NCBI GenBank assembly: GCA_903907985.1
Contig: CAIVQG010000047.1
Location: 1 to 64,000 of the forward strand
Origin: an uncultured delta proteobacterium
GTDB taxonomy: Bacteria; Desulfobacterota; Syntrophia; Syntrophales; Smithellaceae
DNA length: 64,000 nucleotides
Direction: 5' to 3'
Below, piece after piece: positions 1-7,606 of this stretch. Both the position numbers and the translations under genes were made by a program. The notes beneath the pieces were generated by a model. That model was not told the DNA's origin, did no database searches, and worked only from the letters and a program-made list of their open reading frames with translations. Numbering within the stretch: the first letter of the stretch is position 1; the number at the start of each line of letters is the position of its first letter.

Positions 1-458
1 TCGTCCTCGGCTGCCTTCAGGAAATCTCCGGAGGCAAGATATCTTTTCGCGGCCTCCATGCCCTTCTCTTTCCGGACGAGGATGACGGAATCTGTGGTGC
101 GATTATACTGGGCAAGCATCAGCTTTATGGTGCCGAGTTGTTGCTTGGCATTGGGACTCTCTACGGTGTCTTCAAGTCTCTTCACGCATCCGGCTACCCT
201 GTTCCGGGAGTCCTTCAATGCGGATAGGTATTGCCCATTCCCGGTCAGGACATGGCTACGTATCAGAGAGTTTTGGTCATGCATTGCCATGTTAAGATCC
301 TTGACCTCCATGAGTTGGGTCGTAATAAGTTCAAATATCCTTTTGTAGTTCTGTTCAAATGTTTTGAGGTGGAAAAACTGGATGAATATAATCGCACTGA
401 AAAACACGATGCCGAAGACAAGCACCGCAAAGATACGCTTCCCTATGGTCCACTGCAT
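1..458 (-). CDS. Sensor protein with CHASE3-like N-terminus (partial, runs off window)
   Basis: An open frame starts with ATG at 456-458 and continues past the left edge, giving about 152 residues. It has a short cytoplasmic start (MQWTIGKRIF), one hydrophobic helix (about residues 9-28), then a long helical extracytoplasmic region containing LIRSHVLTGNGQYL, which matches the RSY-LTG motif of CHASE3/four-helix-bundle sensor domains. The output domain (histidine kinase or methyl-accepting) lies outside the window. It starts 10 bases after the stop of the TRAP binding-protein gene on the same strand, so the two are probably cotranscribed. Inference: the binding protein may feed this sensor. The exact family cannot be fixed from the N-terminus alone. 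Confidence 0.75.
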   Translation of the reverse strand, partial: MQWTIGKRIFAVLVFGIVFFSAIIFIQFFHLKTFEQNYKRIFELITTQLMEVKDLNMAMHDQNSLIRSHVLTGNGQYLSALKDSRNRVAGCVKRLEDTVESPNAKQQLGTIKLMLAQYNRTTDSVILVRKEKGMEAAKRYLASGDFLKAAED

Positions 459-468
459 GGGCAACCTC

Positions 469-1491
469 TTATCTCTGAGTATTTTGGATCAATTTTACCA
501 ATTCTTGGGGTATCTCGGATCTAAACTTATTCCATACGGGGCGTGTCGCTTTTATCCATTGTTCCCGTTCTGCAGGCGTGAGATCCACAACTTGGACACC
601 CGCTTTATTTAATGCTGTCTTTGCTGATTCCTCTAGTTCGTTGGTAATCTTCCGCTCATAGGCAAGGGCCTCTTGTGCAGACTCTTGAATGATGCTCTGG
701 ACCTCCCTAGGCAAGCCATCCCAGTAGCGCTTATTCATCATCAGCACATGCATGCTGTAATTATGCTGTGTTGTCGCCACATACCTCAAGGCCTCGTGAT
801 GTTTGGCGGAATAGAGAAGGCTGAAGGTGTTCCCTTCCCCGTCTATCGTCCCGCGCACCAAGGCCGGATATGTGTCGGCCCAGATCAACGTAACCGCTTT
901 TGCACCGGCCGCCGCGGTTACGGCAAGATCAACAGGGGATTGCGTAACTCGTATTGTTAGGCCTTCTATGTCTTTCGGTGTCCGGATCAGCTTTCGCGTA
1001 TTGGCAAAGTTTCTATAACCGTACTCGCTCCACATAATAGGTTTAAGGCCGATATCGGCGGAGATGTTTTCCAAATATTGCCTCAATTCACCTTTATCCA
1101 CCGCCTCGTAAAATCTTTGCTTGTGCTGGGGATAGGTTATGTAGGGCAGGTCAAAGGCCATGAACTTCTTCGATAGTTCCGCCATGTTGGGTGTCGAAGA
1201 CGAGGCCATCTCCAGCTCTCCCTTCTGAGCGGCTTTCATTGTGACCACATCATTACCGATGAGTGTATTAGGATAGATCTTTATCTGAATCTTCCCTTGG
1301 GATTTCTTTTCAACTACTTCCTTGAACTTCTCGTATCCCAAGGTTACATTGTTTCCCGGTGCCATTGGATGGCCGATACGCATGATTAACGGTAGCGGCT
1401 TTTCTTCTGGCTGTGCACAACCTGAAATAATGATGATTATAATCAAGGTATACAGCAGTGTCTCCGCATAATTATGCCGGTCATGGTTCAT
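469..1491 (-). CDS. dctP: TRAP transporter solute-binding lipoprotein, DctP family
   Basis: 340 residues. The N-terminus has a hydrophobic stretch ending in a lipobox (ISGC, Cys about residue 25), so the mature protein is probably a lipoprotein. The body has DctP-family features: IGHPMAPGNNVTLGYEKFKE near the N-terminus, a run matching KKFMAFDLPYI, and LTIRVTQSP with the conserved ligand-contacting Arg. DctP proteins bind organic acids (C4-dicarboxylates, aromatic or keto acids) for a DctQM membrane pair. No DctQ or DctM gene is in the window, and the downstream neighbour is a sensor instead. It may therefore serve sensing, or work with a transporter encoded elsewhere. Substrate cannot be inferred. 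Confidence 0.88.
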   Translation of the reverse strand: MNHDRHNYAETLLYTLIIIIIISGCAQPEEKPLPLIMRIGHPMAPGNNVTLGYEKFKEVVEKKSQGKIQIKIYPNTLIGNDVVTMKAAQKGELEMASSSTPNMAELSKKFMAFDLPYITYPQHKQRFYEAVDKGELRQYLENISADIGLKPIMWSEYGYRNFANTRKLIRTPKDIEGLTIRVTQSPVDLAVTAAAGAKAVTLIWADTYPALVRGTIDGEGNTFSLLYSAKHHEALRYVATTQHNYSMHVLMMNKRYWDGLPREVQSIIQESAQEALAYERKITNELEESAKTALNKAGVQVVDLTPAEREQWIKATRPVWNKFRSEIPQELVKLIQNTQR

Positions 1492-1857
1492 TGGCCGTCT
1501 CTCCTTCCGTGATTAGAAGTTCTTAAAACCATCACCTCAATTGAAGCACATTTCAACCCAAATTAACCGATAATTGATTAATCAAGGTTTTTCTCCATGC
1601 TTACAGAATATCCCGGTGATGTCTGTTGCACTAAAAATGAGTACTAATGGCAACCGGATAGCTCGACAGATGCAACCAGTCATAAATATTCTGACCGGCT
1701 TTACGGGAATCGTCAATCTGCACCATTGGATTCCCTCCCGGCTATGTTTGATGCAAACCTGTAGAACATGACCTATACCTTTTTCAAATCTCACAATTAT
1801 CTTTTTGTTTCGTTGCGCAGCCATATCATTTCTCTACACAATATTTTCCCATATCTC
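1492..1857. other. Intergenic stretch, 366 bases, no supported gene
   Basis: Between the aldo/keto reductase stop and the dctP start, both on the minus strand. It must hold the dctP promoter, but I could not identify convincing -35/-10 boxes. An 80-residue minus-strand frame (1582-1824) has no recognisable domain and no matching neighbour. It may be a decayed fragment. Confidence 0.5.
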
Positions 1858-2889
1858 TTATCTGGTCGGCAAACCTTGGCGATGCTGTTTATAAAGATCA
1901 TAATGTGTATTCAGCATATCCGGAATCGGCAAATTATACGGGCATTTTTCCAAACACACTCCACACCTGTCACATTTCAAAACGCTTTCCATAACCACGC
2001 TGGAAAATTTAACGGCTACGTCCGGCGACATTCTTAAGGCGATGACCCGGTAGCCCATAGCCGGTGTAATCAGCACACCATTCGGGCACGGCTGACAGTA
2101 TTCGCAGCGGCGGCAGAATTGTTTGCCCAGTTCGGTCCGGTAGCGGTCCATGATATCAATGTCGCATGGAGTTACCGCATTTTCGCTTTGATAGAAAGAG
2201 GCAACCTGATCCACGGCTTCAACAGAGTCAAATCCCGGAATCGGTATGACATCGGCATGCTGCCGCAGAAATTTAAAAGCAATAGCGGCATTGTCGATCA
2301 TTCCGCCGGCGAAGGGTTTCATCGCCAGGATACCCAGGTGCCTTTCTTTCGCAATCTTATGCAGTTCTTCCTTGGCGGCGATTTCAATAAAATTGAAGGG
2401 AAACTGAATCGTGCTGAACAAATCCGTTTTAACTAACTTTAACGCCATCACTAGACTGTGGGATGTAACGCCGATATATCGGATCTTACCCTTGTCCCGG
2501 GCCTCAAGTAATGCCTCCATCGCCCCGCCGGGTGCCATAATGGCATTCCAATCCTTTTCTTCGGACACCTGATGCAATTGATAGAGATCAATATAATCCG
2601 TTTTGAGCCGACGCAGACTTTTCTCTATGTGCTCGGCCATGCCTGCTGCATCCCGTCGGATGGACTTCGAGGCAATCACTACCTTATCCCGCATATCGCT
2701 GAAAGCCTTGCCGATCTTTTCTTCGCTGTCGAGGTACATGTTGGCTGTATCGTAAAGCGTCACGCCTTTTTCATAAGCCCGGCGCAACACTTTTACTGCC
2801 AATTCATCATTGAGGCGAATCAAGGGTATCCCCCCGAATCCCAGTTCGGAGACTTTCAAACCTGTTTTTCCAAAGATGACGTAACGCAT
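1858..2889 (-). CDS. Aldo/keto reductase with C-terminal iron-sulfur domain
   Basis: 343 residues. The N-terminal two thirds is an AKR barrel: start MRYVIFGKTGLKVSELGFGG, LYDTANMY (catalytic Asp and Tyr), VVIASKS (Lys) and LYQLHQV (His) give the full catalytic tetrad. The C-terminus adds a ferredoxin-like part with CRRCEYCQPCP and CDRCGVCLEKCP, enough for two [4Fe-4S] clusters. This is the architecture of the Fe-S AKR subgroup common in anaerobes. A strong ribosome site (GGGGAGG) lies 8 bases before the ATG. Likely a cytoplasmic NAD(P)H-dependent carbonyl reductase; substrate unknown. Transcribed alone. Confidence 0.9.
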   Translation of the reverse strand: MRYVIFGKTGLKVSELGFGGIPLIRLNDELAVKVLRRAYEKGVTLYDTANMYLDSEEKIGKAFSDMRDKVVIASKSIRRDAAGMAEHIEKSLRRLKTDYIDLYQLHQVSEEKDWNAIMAPGGAMEALLEARDKGKIRYIGVTSHSLVMALKLVKTDLFSTIQFPFNFIEIAAKEELHKIAKERHLGILAMKPFAGGMIDNAAIAFKFLRQHADVIPIPGFDSVEAVDQVASFYQSENAVTPCDIDIMDRYRTELGKQFCRRCEYCQPCPNGVLITPAMGYRVIALRMSPDVAVKFSSVVMESVLKCDRCGVCLEKCPYNLPIPDMLNTHYDLYKQHRQGLPTR

Positions 2890-2949
2890 CTGAATGCCCT
2901 CCCCTTTGCTAACTTATAATGAATATCGCTTGTGTATTTATGATTAATT

Positions 2950-3579
2950 TTAAGTAAACTCTGGTCCCATTCCAACTTTGCAATCCATCTTCTGTGCTGG
3001 GTACGGCTTTAGTACGGAAATCAGATCGGTCTTATCATCATCTTTAGCGCTCAGCCATGCCTGCTCCAGTTCTCTGGAAACTATTACCGGCATACGGTCG
3101 TGACTGGGTTTAATTAATTTATTGGCATCCGTTGTGATGATTGTACAGGTATTGATCTGTTTTTTATCGGGCGACATCCATGTTTCATACAACCCGGCCA
3201 AACCGAATGGTTCTCCTGATTTGAGGTAAAAATACAATGGTGTTTTCTTCTTACCTTCATGCTTCCATTCATAAAAGACATCGGCAATAATCAGGCATCT
3301 TCTCTTTTCCAGCGCAGTCCGGAAACTCGGCTTGTCGCCAATGGTCTCGGCCCGGGCATTGATCAGCTTTTGTCCGATGGCAGGATCTTTAGCCCAGAAT
3401 GGAATCAATCCCCAGAGAAAATACTCGAGAATATTTTGACCGTCTCGATGAATAACAGCGGGAATGTATTGTCCGGGAGTGATATTCCAGTTTGGTCGGA
3501 AGGCGGATGAAGTCTTGCCGACATCAAATTGTTCGGCGATTTTTGTTAAATCAGTAACTAAAGCAAACCTTCCACACAT
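2950..3579 (-). CDS. SOS response-associated peptidase (SRAP/HMCES/YedK family)
   Basis: 209 residues from the ATG at 3577-3579. A frame five residues longer exists, but this start is chosen because family members need the catalytic Cys directly after Met (MCGRF), and a GGAG ribosome site sits just upstream. Family motifs are present: INARAET, VFYEWK (active-site Glu) and SHDRMPVI (active-site His). These proteins crosslink through Cys2 to abasic sites in single-stranded DNA and protect them. The gene is divergent from lexA with about 106 bases between the starts, and the LexA operator lies in that gap, which fits damage-inducible control. Confidence 0.93.
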   Translation of the reverse strand: MCGRFALVTDLTKIAEQFDVGKTSSAFRPNWNITPGQYIPAVIHRDGQNILEYFLWGLIPFWAKDPAIGQKLINARAETIGDKPSFRTALEKRRCLIIADVFYEWKHEGKKKTPLYFYLKSGEPFGLAGLYETWMSPDKKQINTCTIITTDANKLIKPSHDRMPVIVSRELEQAWLSAKDDDKTDLISVLKPYPAQKMDCKVGMGPEFT

Positions 3580-3648
3580 ATTAACGCTCTCCAAGTTATT
3601 GAAAGTACTATAACAGATGTCAGAATATTTAAATAATTAAAAAATTTC

Positions 3649-3677
3649 TTGACAATAGAACATATGTTCTATTATAG
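3649..3677 (+). promoter_or_regulatory. lexA promoter
   Basis: TTGACA at 3649-3654 and TTATAG at 3672-3677 with a 17-base spacer. The spacer is almost wholly occupied by the LexA palindrome. Predicted transcription start (about 3683-3685) is essentially at the lexA ATG (3686), which implies a leaderless or near-leaderless mRNA. No ribosome site is seen before that ATG. Confidence 0.75.
3654..3673. promoter_or_regulatory. LexA operator (SOS box), GAAC-N4-GTTC type
   Basis: A perfect 20-base palindrome with core GAACATATGTTC (3658-3669), flanked by AATA and TATT. The core matches the GAAC-N4-GTTC box known from Gram-positive LexA proteins, not the CTGT-N8-ACAG box of gammaproteobacteria. It lies between the -35 and -10 of lexA and in the shared region with the divergent SRAP gene, so autoregulation and joint control are likely. 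Confidence 0.85.
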
Positions 3678-3685
3678 TGCAAACC

Positions 3686-4273
3686 ATGGAAACGAAACGT
3701 ACCATAAAATCAGTAGCACAGAAGATTGCCGATTTCAGCCGTGACCGTCGGCGTATGCCAACCTATGAAGAAATGCTTACTTTACTTGCCGTACGGTCAA
3801 AAAGTGTTGTCCATTTCTGGATGAACAAACTAATCCAGGAAGGCATTCTGGAGAAGGACAAATCGGGGCACCTGACGTTCATAAACTCACTTGTCGGTGT
3901 CCCTCTCGCCGGGGGAGTATCAGCCGGCTTTCCCTCACCCGCGGAAGAAGAATTGCGCGATGTCATCTCCTTTGACGAATACCTGATCACAAAGCAGGCG
4001 GAGTCCTTTCTGTTGAAGGTTGACGGAGATTCCATGATCGGCGCCGGGATAATGCCGGATGATCTGGTACTAGTCGAGCGCGGCAGAGAAGCGAAAACGG
4101 GAGATATTGTAATTGCCGAGGTGGACGGTGCCTGGACAATGAAATATTTTCATAAAAAGGGCAAAGAGGTTTATCTGGAAGCGGCCAACCCGAAATACCC
4201 GAGAATTACACCCGTGACCGAAATGCGTCTGGGCGGTGTAGTTACGGCAGTCGTCAGGAAATATCACACTTAA
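3686..4273 (+). CDS. lexA: LexA-type SOS repressor (self-cleaving)
   Basis: 195 residues from ATG 3686. A GTG at 3677 in the same frame overlaps the -10 box and is less likely. Residues 1-65 form a winged helix like LexA (MPTYEEMLTLLAVRSKSVVHFW..). The C-terminal S24 latent protease has the cleavage bond Ala80-Gly81 (VSAGFP), nucleophile Ser116 (DGDSMIGAGI) and general base Lys153 (TMKYF). It represses SOS genes until RecA filaments trigger self-cleavage. The upstream palindrome suggests autoregulation. The small membrane-protein gene 46 bases downstream may be in the same transcript. Confidence 0.92.
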   Translation: METKRTIKSVAQKIADFSRDRRRMPTYEEMLTLLAVRSKSVVHFWMNKLIQEGILEKDKSGHLTFINSLVGVPLAGGVSAGFPSPAEEELRDVISFDEYLITKQAESFLLKVDGDSMIGAGIMPDDLVLVERGREAKTGDIVIAEVDGAWTMKYFHKKGKEVYLEAANPKYPRITPVTEMRLGGVVTAVVRKYHT

Positions 4274-4319
4274 GGCATCGGCATAAGATAAGATACATAA
4301 ACATCATAGGAGAACTGAA

Positions 4320-4553
4320 ATGCAAGCTGAGATTACCTTTTCCGAAAATACCATAGGAGCAAAAGTGGCAAACCTGCCGAAGATATTCCAGACCATAAAA
4401 CCGCTTCAAGACATACGGCAGTTCATCGAAGAGGGTGACTGGGATGAACGTCTTTCAGCATGCGAAAAACATATTAACCGGTTTTCCTGGACGATTATTA
4501 TCGCAGCGGTTATTTATTTAACCCCCATCTGCATAAATATTTTCATCCGTTAA
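4320..4553 (+). CDS. Small single-pass membrane protein, unknown function
   Basis: 77 residues. AGGAGA lies 6 bases upstream of the ATG. The first 50 residues are soluble, with charged pieces (IRQFIEEGDWDERLSACEKH). A C-terminal hydrophobic helix (about residues 54-75, WTIIIAAVIYLTPICINIFI) makes it tail-anchored. I do not recognise the family. Its position 46 bases after lexA suggests SOS control. Small membrane proteins in SOS regulons can act as division inhibitors in other bacteria, but nothing here proves that role. Confidence 0.7.
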   Translation: MQAEITFSENTIGAKVANLPKIFQTIKPLQDIRQFIEEGDWDERLSACEKHINRFSWTIIIAAVIYLTPICINIFIR

Positions 4554-4878
4554 ACCGTTTGTATACAACGAATCATTACCCTTGGCAAATATGCAGGACT
4601 TCAATCCTCATTCCTGGCAATTGCTCACCACTGAACAGCGGCATGTAAACTCAAAAACAACTTCTCCGAGATCCCTGAAACATGCATTTACCTTATAAAT
4701 ACAATTGCTTATCGTGTATTAATCAGCACTCATTGGCAGAACAGCTTCAATCTTTTCTCTTTTTGACAACCATTTTGTTGTGACTAAATTAATATTCAAG
4801 AAAGTAATTGAAATGTCGCAATGAACTTTAACTAAGTATTCAGAGACGTTACTGATTTGATATCAAGGAGGTATTGTT
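4554..4878. other. Intergenic stretch, 325 bases
   Basis: AT-rich, no gene. A possible promoter for the following small gene: TTGACA at 4763-4768, with a weak -10 (TAAATT) at 4785-4790 and a 16-base spacer. Nothing else is supported. Confidence 0.4.
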
Positions 4879-5004
4879 ATGGAAAAAAGACGAGGGCGAA
4901 AAAACATAATTCTAAAAATACCTAAGAGCCAATGGATTAATCGGAAGATTAAACAACTGAATGCAAAAGTAAAAGCAACCTTTAAAAATTTCAAAATCAA
5001 ATAA
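4879..5004 (+). CDS. Small basic protein, 41 residues, unknown function
   Basis: ATG at 4879 preceded at 7 bases by a strong AAGGAGG ribosome site (4865-4871), stop TAA at 5002-5004. The product starts MEKRRGRKNIILKIPK and is very Lys/Arg-rich (about 15 of 41 residues) with no hydrophobic segment. It could bind nucleic acid or membranes, but no family is recognised. The good ribosome site is the main argument that it is real. It precedes the GYD pseudogene by 80 bases on the same strand. Confidence 0.5.
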   Translation: MEKRRGRKNIILKIPKSQWINRKIKQLNAKVKATFKNFKIK

Positions 5005-5084
5005 TAATTGTCACATATTTTATAATATACCAATTTTTCAAGATACATCATGGTTGTCATAAGAAAAAAAGAAAGGAGGGGTCT

Positions 5085-5356
5085 TTGCCGATATTTATAA
5101 TGTTCGGTAAATATACTCCGGATTCGCTTAAGGACGCATCCGAACAGCGAACGAAAAAAGCGGCGGCAAGGTAATTTCCATGTATGCCGTTATGGGGGAG
5201 CACTATCTGGTTTTTACGCTGGATTTTCCTGACACTGAAAAAACGATGTCCGCCTCGATAGGGTTGAATATATTAACAGGTATTTCCTTTTCTACATCGC
5301 CAGTTGTTGATGTAGAAACGTACGATCAATTGATCTCAAAGATAGAAAAAATTTAA
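5085..5356 (+). pseudogene. GYD-domain protein, frameshifted remnant
   Basis: A strong ribosome site (GAAAGGAGGG, 5071-5080) precedes TTG at 5085. The first frame gives MPIFIMFGKYTPDSLKDASE then ..RTKKAAAR and stops at 5172-5174. The next frame continues from about 5160 with GGKVISMYAVMGEHYLVFTL, then MSASIGLNILTGISFSTSPV, to TAA at 5354-5356. Together these match the start and end of the about 90-residue GYD family. Roughly seven residues between the KKA and GGKV motifs are missing, consistent with a small deletion that shifted the frame. GYD proteins have no firmly known function. Confidence 0.8.
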
Positions 5357-5432
5357 TTTGAAGACCGACAGTTGTTACTTCAATGGAAAATAGTTGTTGA
5401 TAATAAATTGTCATTGCATATCTTAAGTAAAA

Positions 5433-5469
5433 AGCCCTTCAAAGGGATTTTATCATCCGATGAAGGGCT
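5433..5469. other. Hairpin, possible terminator
   Basis: AGCCCTTC (5433-5440) pairs with GAAGGGCT (5462-5469), extended by one A-T pair, with a loop of about 19 bases. It lies downstream of the GYD remnant. The long loop and lack of a T-run make a rho-independent terminator uncertain. Confidence 0.35.
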
Positions 5470-6302
5470 AAAATGCACGAGAACCGCTTGTGTCGTTTTG
5501 TCTGCATGCTGAAGTCATGACGTTTTATTACTCGATCTTCCTGGGGTGACAATCACCACTAAGATCCTTGGCTTCGTTTCTAAATTCATCTTCACTGACA
5601 CGACTCATAACGCACACAGCAGAATCTCGTTAATACTAATCTTAATCCCGGAATTACCGTTGTCAAGAGTGATCTGCCCCGCAAATATTTTAGTGTGGTG
5701 GCAATATTTTATTTATAAATGATGCACAAAAAGACCAATTATAAAGCCAAGGGCATTAATACCTATCGCCCAGTAATCATTGATTATTTATTTGAAGTAA
5801 TTGTAAACTTTATTGATAAACATTTTAACGCGGCATGACCAAATCTGACAATTTAATAAAGAAAAACAAGCATTTTAGAAAGCAATATGCGGCCAAAAAG
5901 CTCGACCTCCAACATTGCCCCAATCTTACTTAAATTATGGGTATTGTAAACATACTGCCTGTTGGTGGAGCGGAGGGAATTGAACCCGCATCTCTCTGCG
6001 TAATCATTTGATTCAAATTCACAACAGCAGGATACTGATACCAATTATGATACAAAATAACTAGTTTCTTCCCATTATTTTTCACAAATCGTGAACCTCG
6101 ATAAAAATACAGGATTTCAATTATCAATAAACACAACTCACACCTAGTGATGTTAGCCTTGGATTTTCTTATTCGTTTGCTATACTATAGAAAACATATT
6201 TGTTACTTGCCCGGGTACGGGCATGGCGATGAAGCAGCCCTTAATTAGCAGATAATAATTTCCCAATTGGATTGGATAATAAAATCAACATATTACTAAA
6301 AT
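5470..6302. other. Gene-poor AT-rich stretch, 833 bases
   Basis: No supported coding region on either strand. The only structure seen is the ssrA 3'-end-like fragment at 5963-5993. This, the frameshifted GYD gene before it and the sigma-28-like promoter after it suggest a region remodelled by insertion and deletion. Confidence 0.5.
5963..5993 (-). repeat. Degenerate copy of the ssrA 3' end (possible attachment-site remnant)
   Basis: On the minus strand it reads GCGGGTTCAATTCCC then TCCGCTCCACCA. Compared with the real ssrA 3' end (7607-7638), 28 of 32 positions match with one gap, including the 15-base block GGGAATTGAACCCGC read on the plus strand. The T-stem is no longer fully complementary, so it is not a functional RNA end. 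A direct copy of the 3' end of ssrA is the usual trace left by an integrase that uses ssrA as its target. No integrase gene is visible. Confidence 0.55.
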
Positions 6303-6330
6303 TAAAGTTTTCCTTAGGAAGCGCCGATAA
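6303..6330 (+). promoter_or_regulatory. Sigma-28 (FliA)-type promoter
   Basis: TAAAGTTT (6303-6310), a 12-base spacer, then GCCGATAA (6323-6330). Both halves match the enterobacterial sigma-28 consensus exactly; the consensus spacer is 11. It is 56 bases upstream of the ATG at 6386. If used, the two downstream genes would belong to the late motility regulon. Confidence 0.6.
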
Positions 6331-6385
6331 AGCGGTTGTAAGGGTTTATCAATCGCTGACATTTGCCAGTAGAAGGAGGTATAAA

Positions 6386-6553
6386 ATGGCTGTCGATGCT
6401 ATTCAGGGCAATCCGCAAGTGCCGAGAACTGAGCAATACGATAAAGTTCAACAGCAACAAGCGCAGCAAGTACAAGAAAAGCCGAAGGAAGAGCCCGCTG
6501 TTAAACAGCAGGGCCGGACTGAAGAAAGTGGTTATATTAACACGTTTGCGTAG
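6386..6553 (+). CDS. Small Gln-rich protein, 55 residues, unknown
   Basis: ATG at 6386 with AGAAGGAGGT just upstream. A longer frame from 6272 exists, but it runs through the promoter and lacks this ribosome site. The product (MAVDAIQGNPQVPRTEQYDK..) is hydrophilic, Gln-rich in the middle (VQQQQAQQVQ), with no signal peptide or membrane helix, and is probably disordered. No family recognised. The sigma-28-like promoter upstream hints at a motility-linked role. It is 23 bases before the next gene, probably the same transcript. Confidence 0.6.
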   Translation: MAVDAIQGNPQVPRTEQYDKVQQQQAQQVQEKPKEEPAVKQQGRTEESGYINTFA

Positions 6554-6576
6554 AAGAAGAGAAGGGGTGATCTAGA

Positions 6577-7134
6577 TTGGCAATTTCATTAATTACATCA
6601 TATCAAGCCAATGCAGCGCCTCATGTGCAAACTGCTCAAAAGACGTCTGAAGCAGAAGCTACTATCAATGTTCAAACGGCTAGTGGCAATAGGAACGCTG
6701 ATACAGTAACTATTTCCCAACAAGCCCTTAATCTTGCTGTTAAATCTGCCAATGCAAAGCCTTCTGTGCAAACTGCTCAAAAAATATCTGAAGCAGAAGT
6801 TAATAACAATACTCCAGAATCCAGTGTCAAAAGAAACGCTGATACTGTAACCATTTTCCAACTAGCTCACAATGTTGCTGTACAAGCTGCTAAAGATGCC
6901 AAAGATGCAGCAGCAGCCAGAGCTGCCAGAGCATCCCAAGCTGCTGCTGCCGCCCTGGCTGCTGCAGAGCAAAATATCAACACTGCACACGATGCCGAAA
7001 CAGAGCAATATTCCAAAGCTGCCCAAGCTGCTGCTGTTGCACTAGCTGTAGCTGCTGCACAAAATGCTAAAGCTGCTCTAGCTATCGCTGCGGCCCAAGC
7101 CGCCAATGCAGAAAGGAATGCTGCCAATACTTAA
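6577..7134 (+). CDS. Alanine-rich repeat protein, unknown function
   Basis: 185 residues from TTG at 6577, with a purine-rich ribosome site (AGAAGGGG) upstream. Residues about 1-100 hold two imperfect repeats of about 48 residues, each containing VQTAQK-SEAE, then NADTVTI and a short helix. The DTVTIS-type motif recurs in short surface- or flagella-related proteins. Residues about 105-185 are mostly Ala with regular Lys/Asp/Glu/Gln (AKDAKDAAAARAARASQAA, then AKAALAIAAAQAANAERNAA), predicting a long amphipathic helix. No signal peptide. It follows the 55-residue gene and ends before a clear terminator. Function unknown; the promoter suggests motility-stage expression. Confidence 0.6.
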   Translation: MAISLITSYQANAAPHVQTAQKTSEAEATINVQTASGNRNADTVTISQQALNLAVKSANAKPSVQTAQKISEAEVNNNTPESSVKRNADTVTIFQLAHNVAVQAAKDAKDAAAARAARASQAAAAALAAAEQNINTAHDAETEQYSKAAQAAAVALAVAAAQNAKAALAIAAAQAANAERNAANT

Positions 7135-7228
7135 GGGGCACAGGCAGGCGAGAGCCCAATTACAACGCAAATAAAAAATTATGCAGATATTAATTAATAT
7201 CAAATATTTACATTTCAACTGATTCGGG

Positions 7229-7263
7229 AAAAGGGTTTGGCACTTATCGGCCGAACCCTTTTT
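7229..7263 (+). terminator. Rho-independent terminator after the Ala-rich gene
   Basis: AAAAGGGTTTGGC (7229-7241), 8-base loop, GCCGAACCCTTTT (7250-7262). This is a 13-base-pair stem with one G-U pair and a short T-run. It lies 95 bases after the stop at 7134. Confidence 0.8.
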
Positions 7264-7550
7264 ATTATAGCGTAAGATTTCCATAATCTTTAATCTCCAT
7301 CCTGTTGCAGACTTGCGAATACATAGACGGCAATAATATATGGTCCATTTTGGCCTTAATCACTTTTCTGCATTATCAAGCAAAATTGTAATAAAAGCGA
7401 ATCGTGAGCAAATATTTGCACGTGGAAGTATTATTTATTTTCATAATGAGATCTAATCAGAAATCAAACCATTTCTCATCTCCAAATTAATCCAATTCGG
7501 TTCCAGCGAGAATGAGCTCACCAGGAAACGACTGTAAATATTGCAAGAAA

Positions 7551-7574
7551 AAACCCACTATTTCTAGTGGGTTT
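7551..7574 (-). terminator. Rho-independent terminator of ssrA
   Basis: AAACCCACTA (7551-7560) and TAGTGGGTTT (7565-7574) form a perfect 10-base-pair stem with a 4-base loop. On the minus strand it is followed by more T residues. It lies 33 bases beyond the ssrA 3' end. Confidence 0.9.
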
Positions 7575-7606
7575 TACGCTTCTTTGGATTTTGTTGGACT
7601 GTGTCA

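Noticed and set aside
1582-1824. 80-residue minus-strand frame upstream of dctP
   Set aside because: No recognised domain; composition not convincing. Kept only as a note on the gap.
3677-3685. GTG start for lexA three codons upstream
   Set aside because: It overlaps the predicted -10 box, so it would not be transcribed from that promoter.
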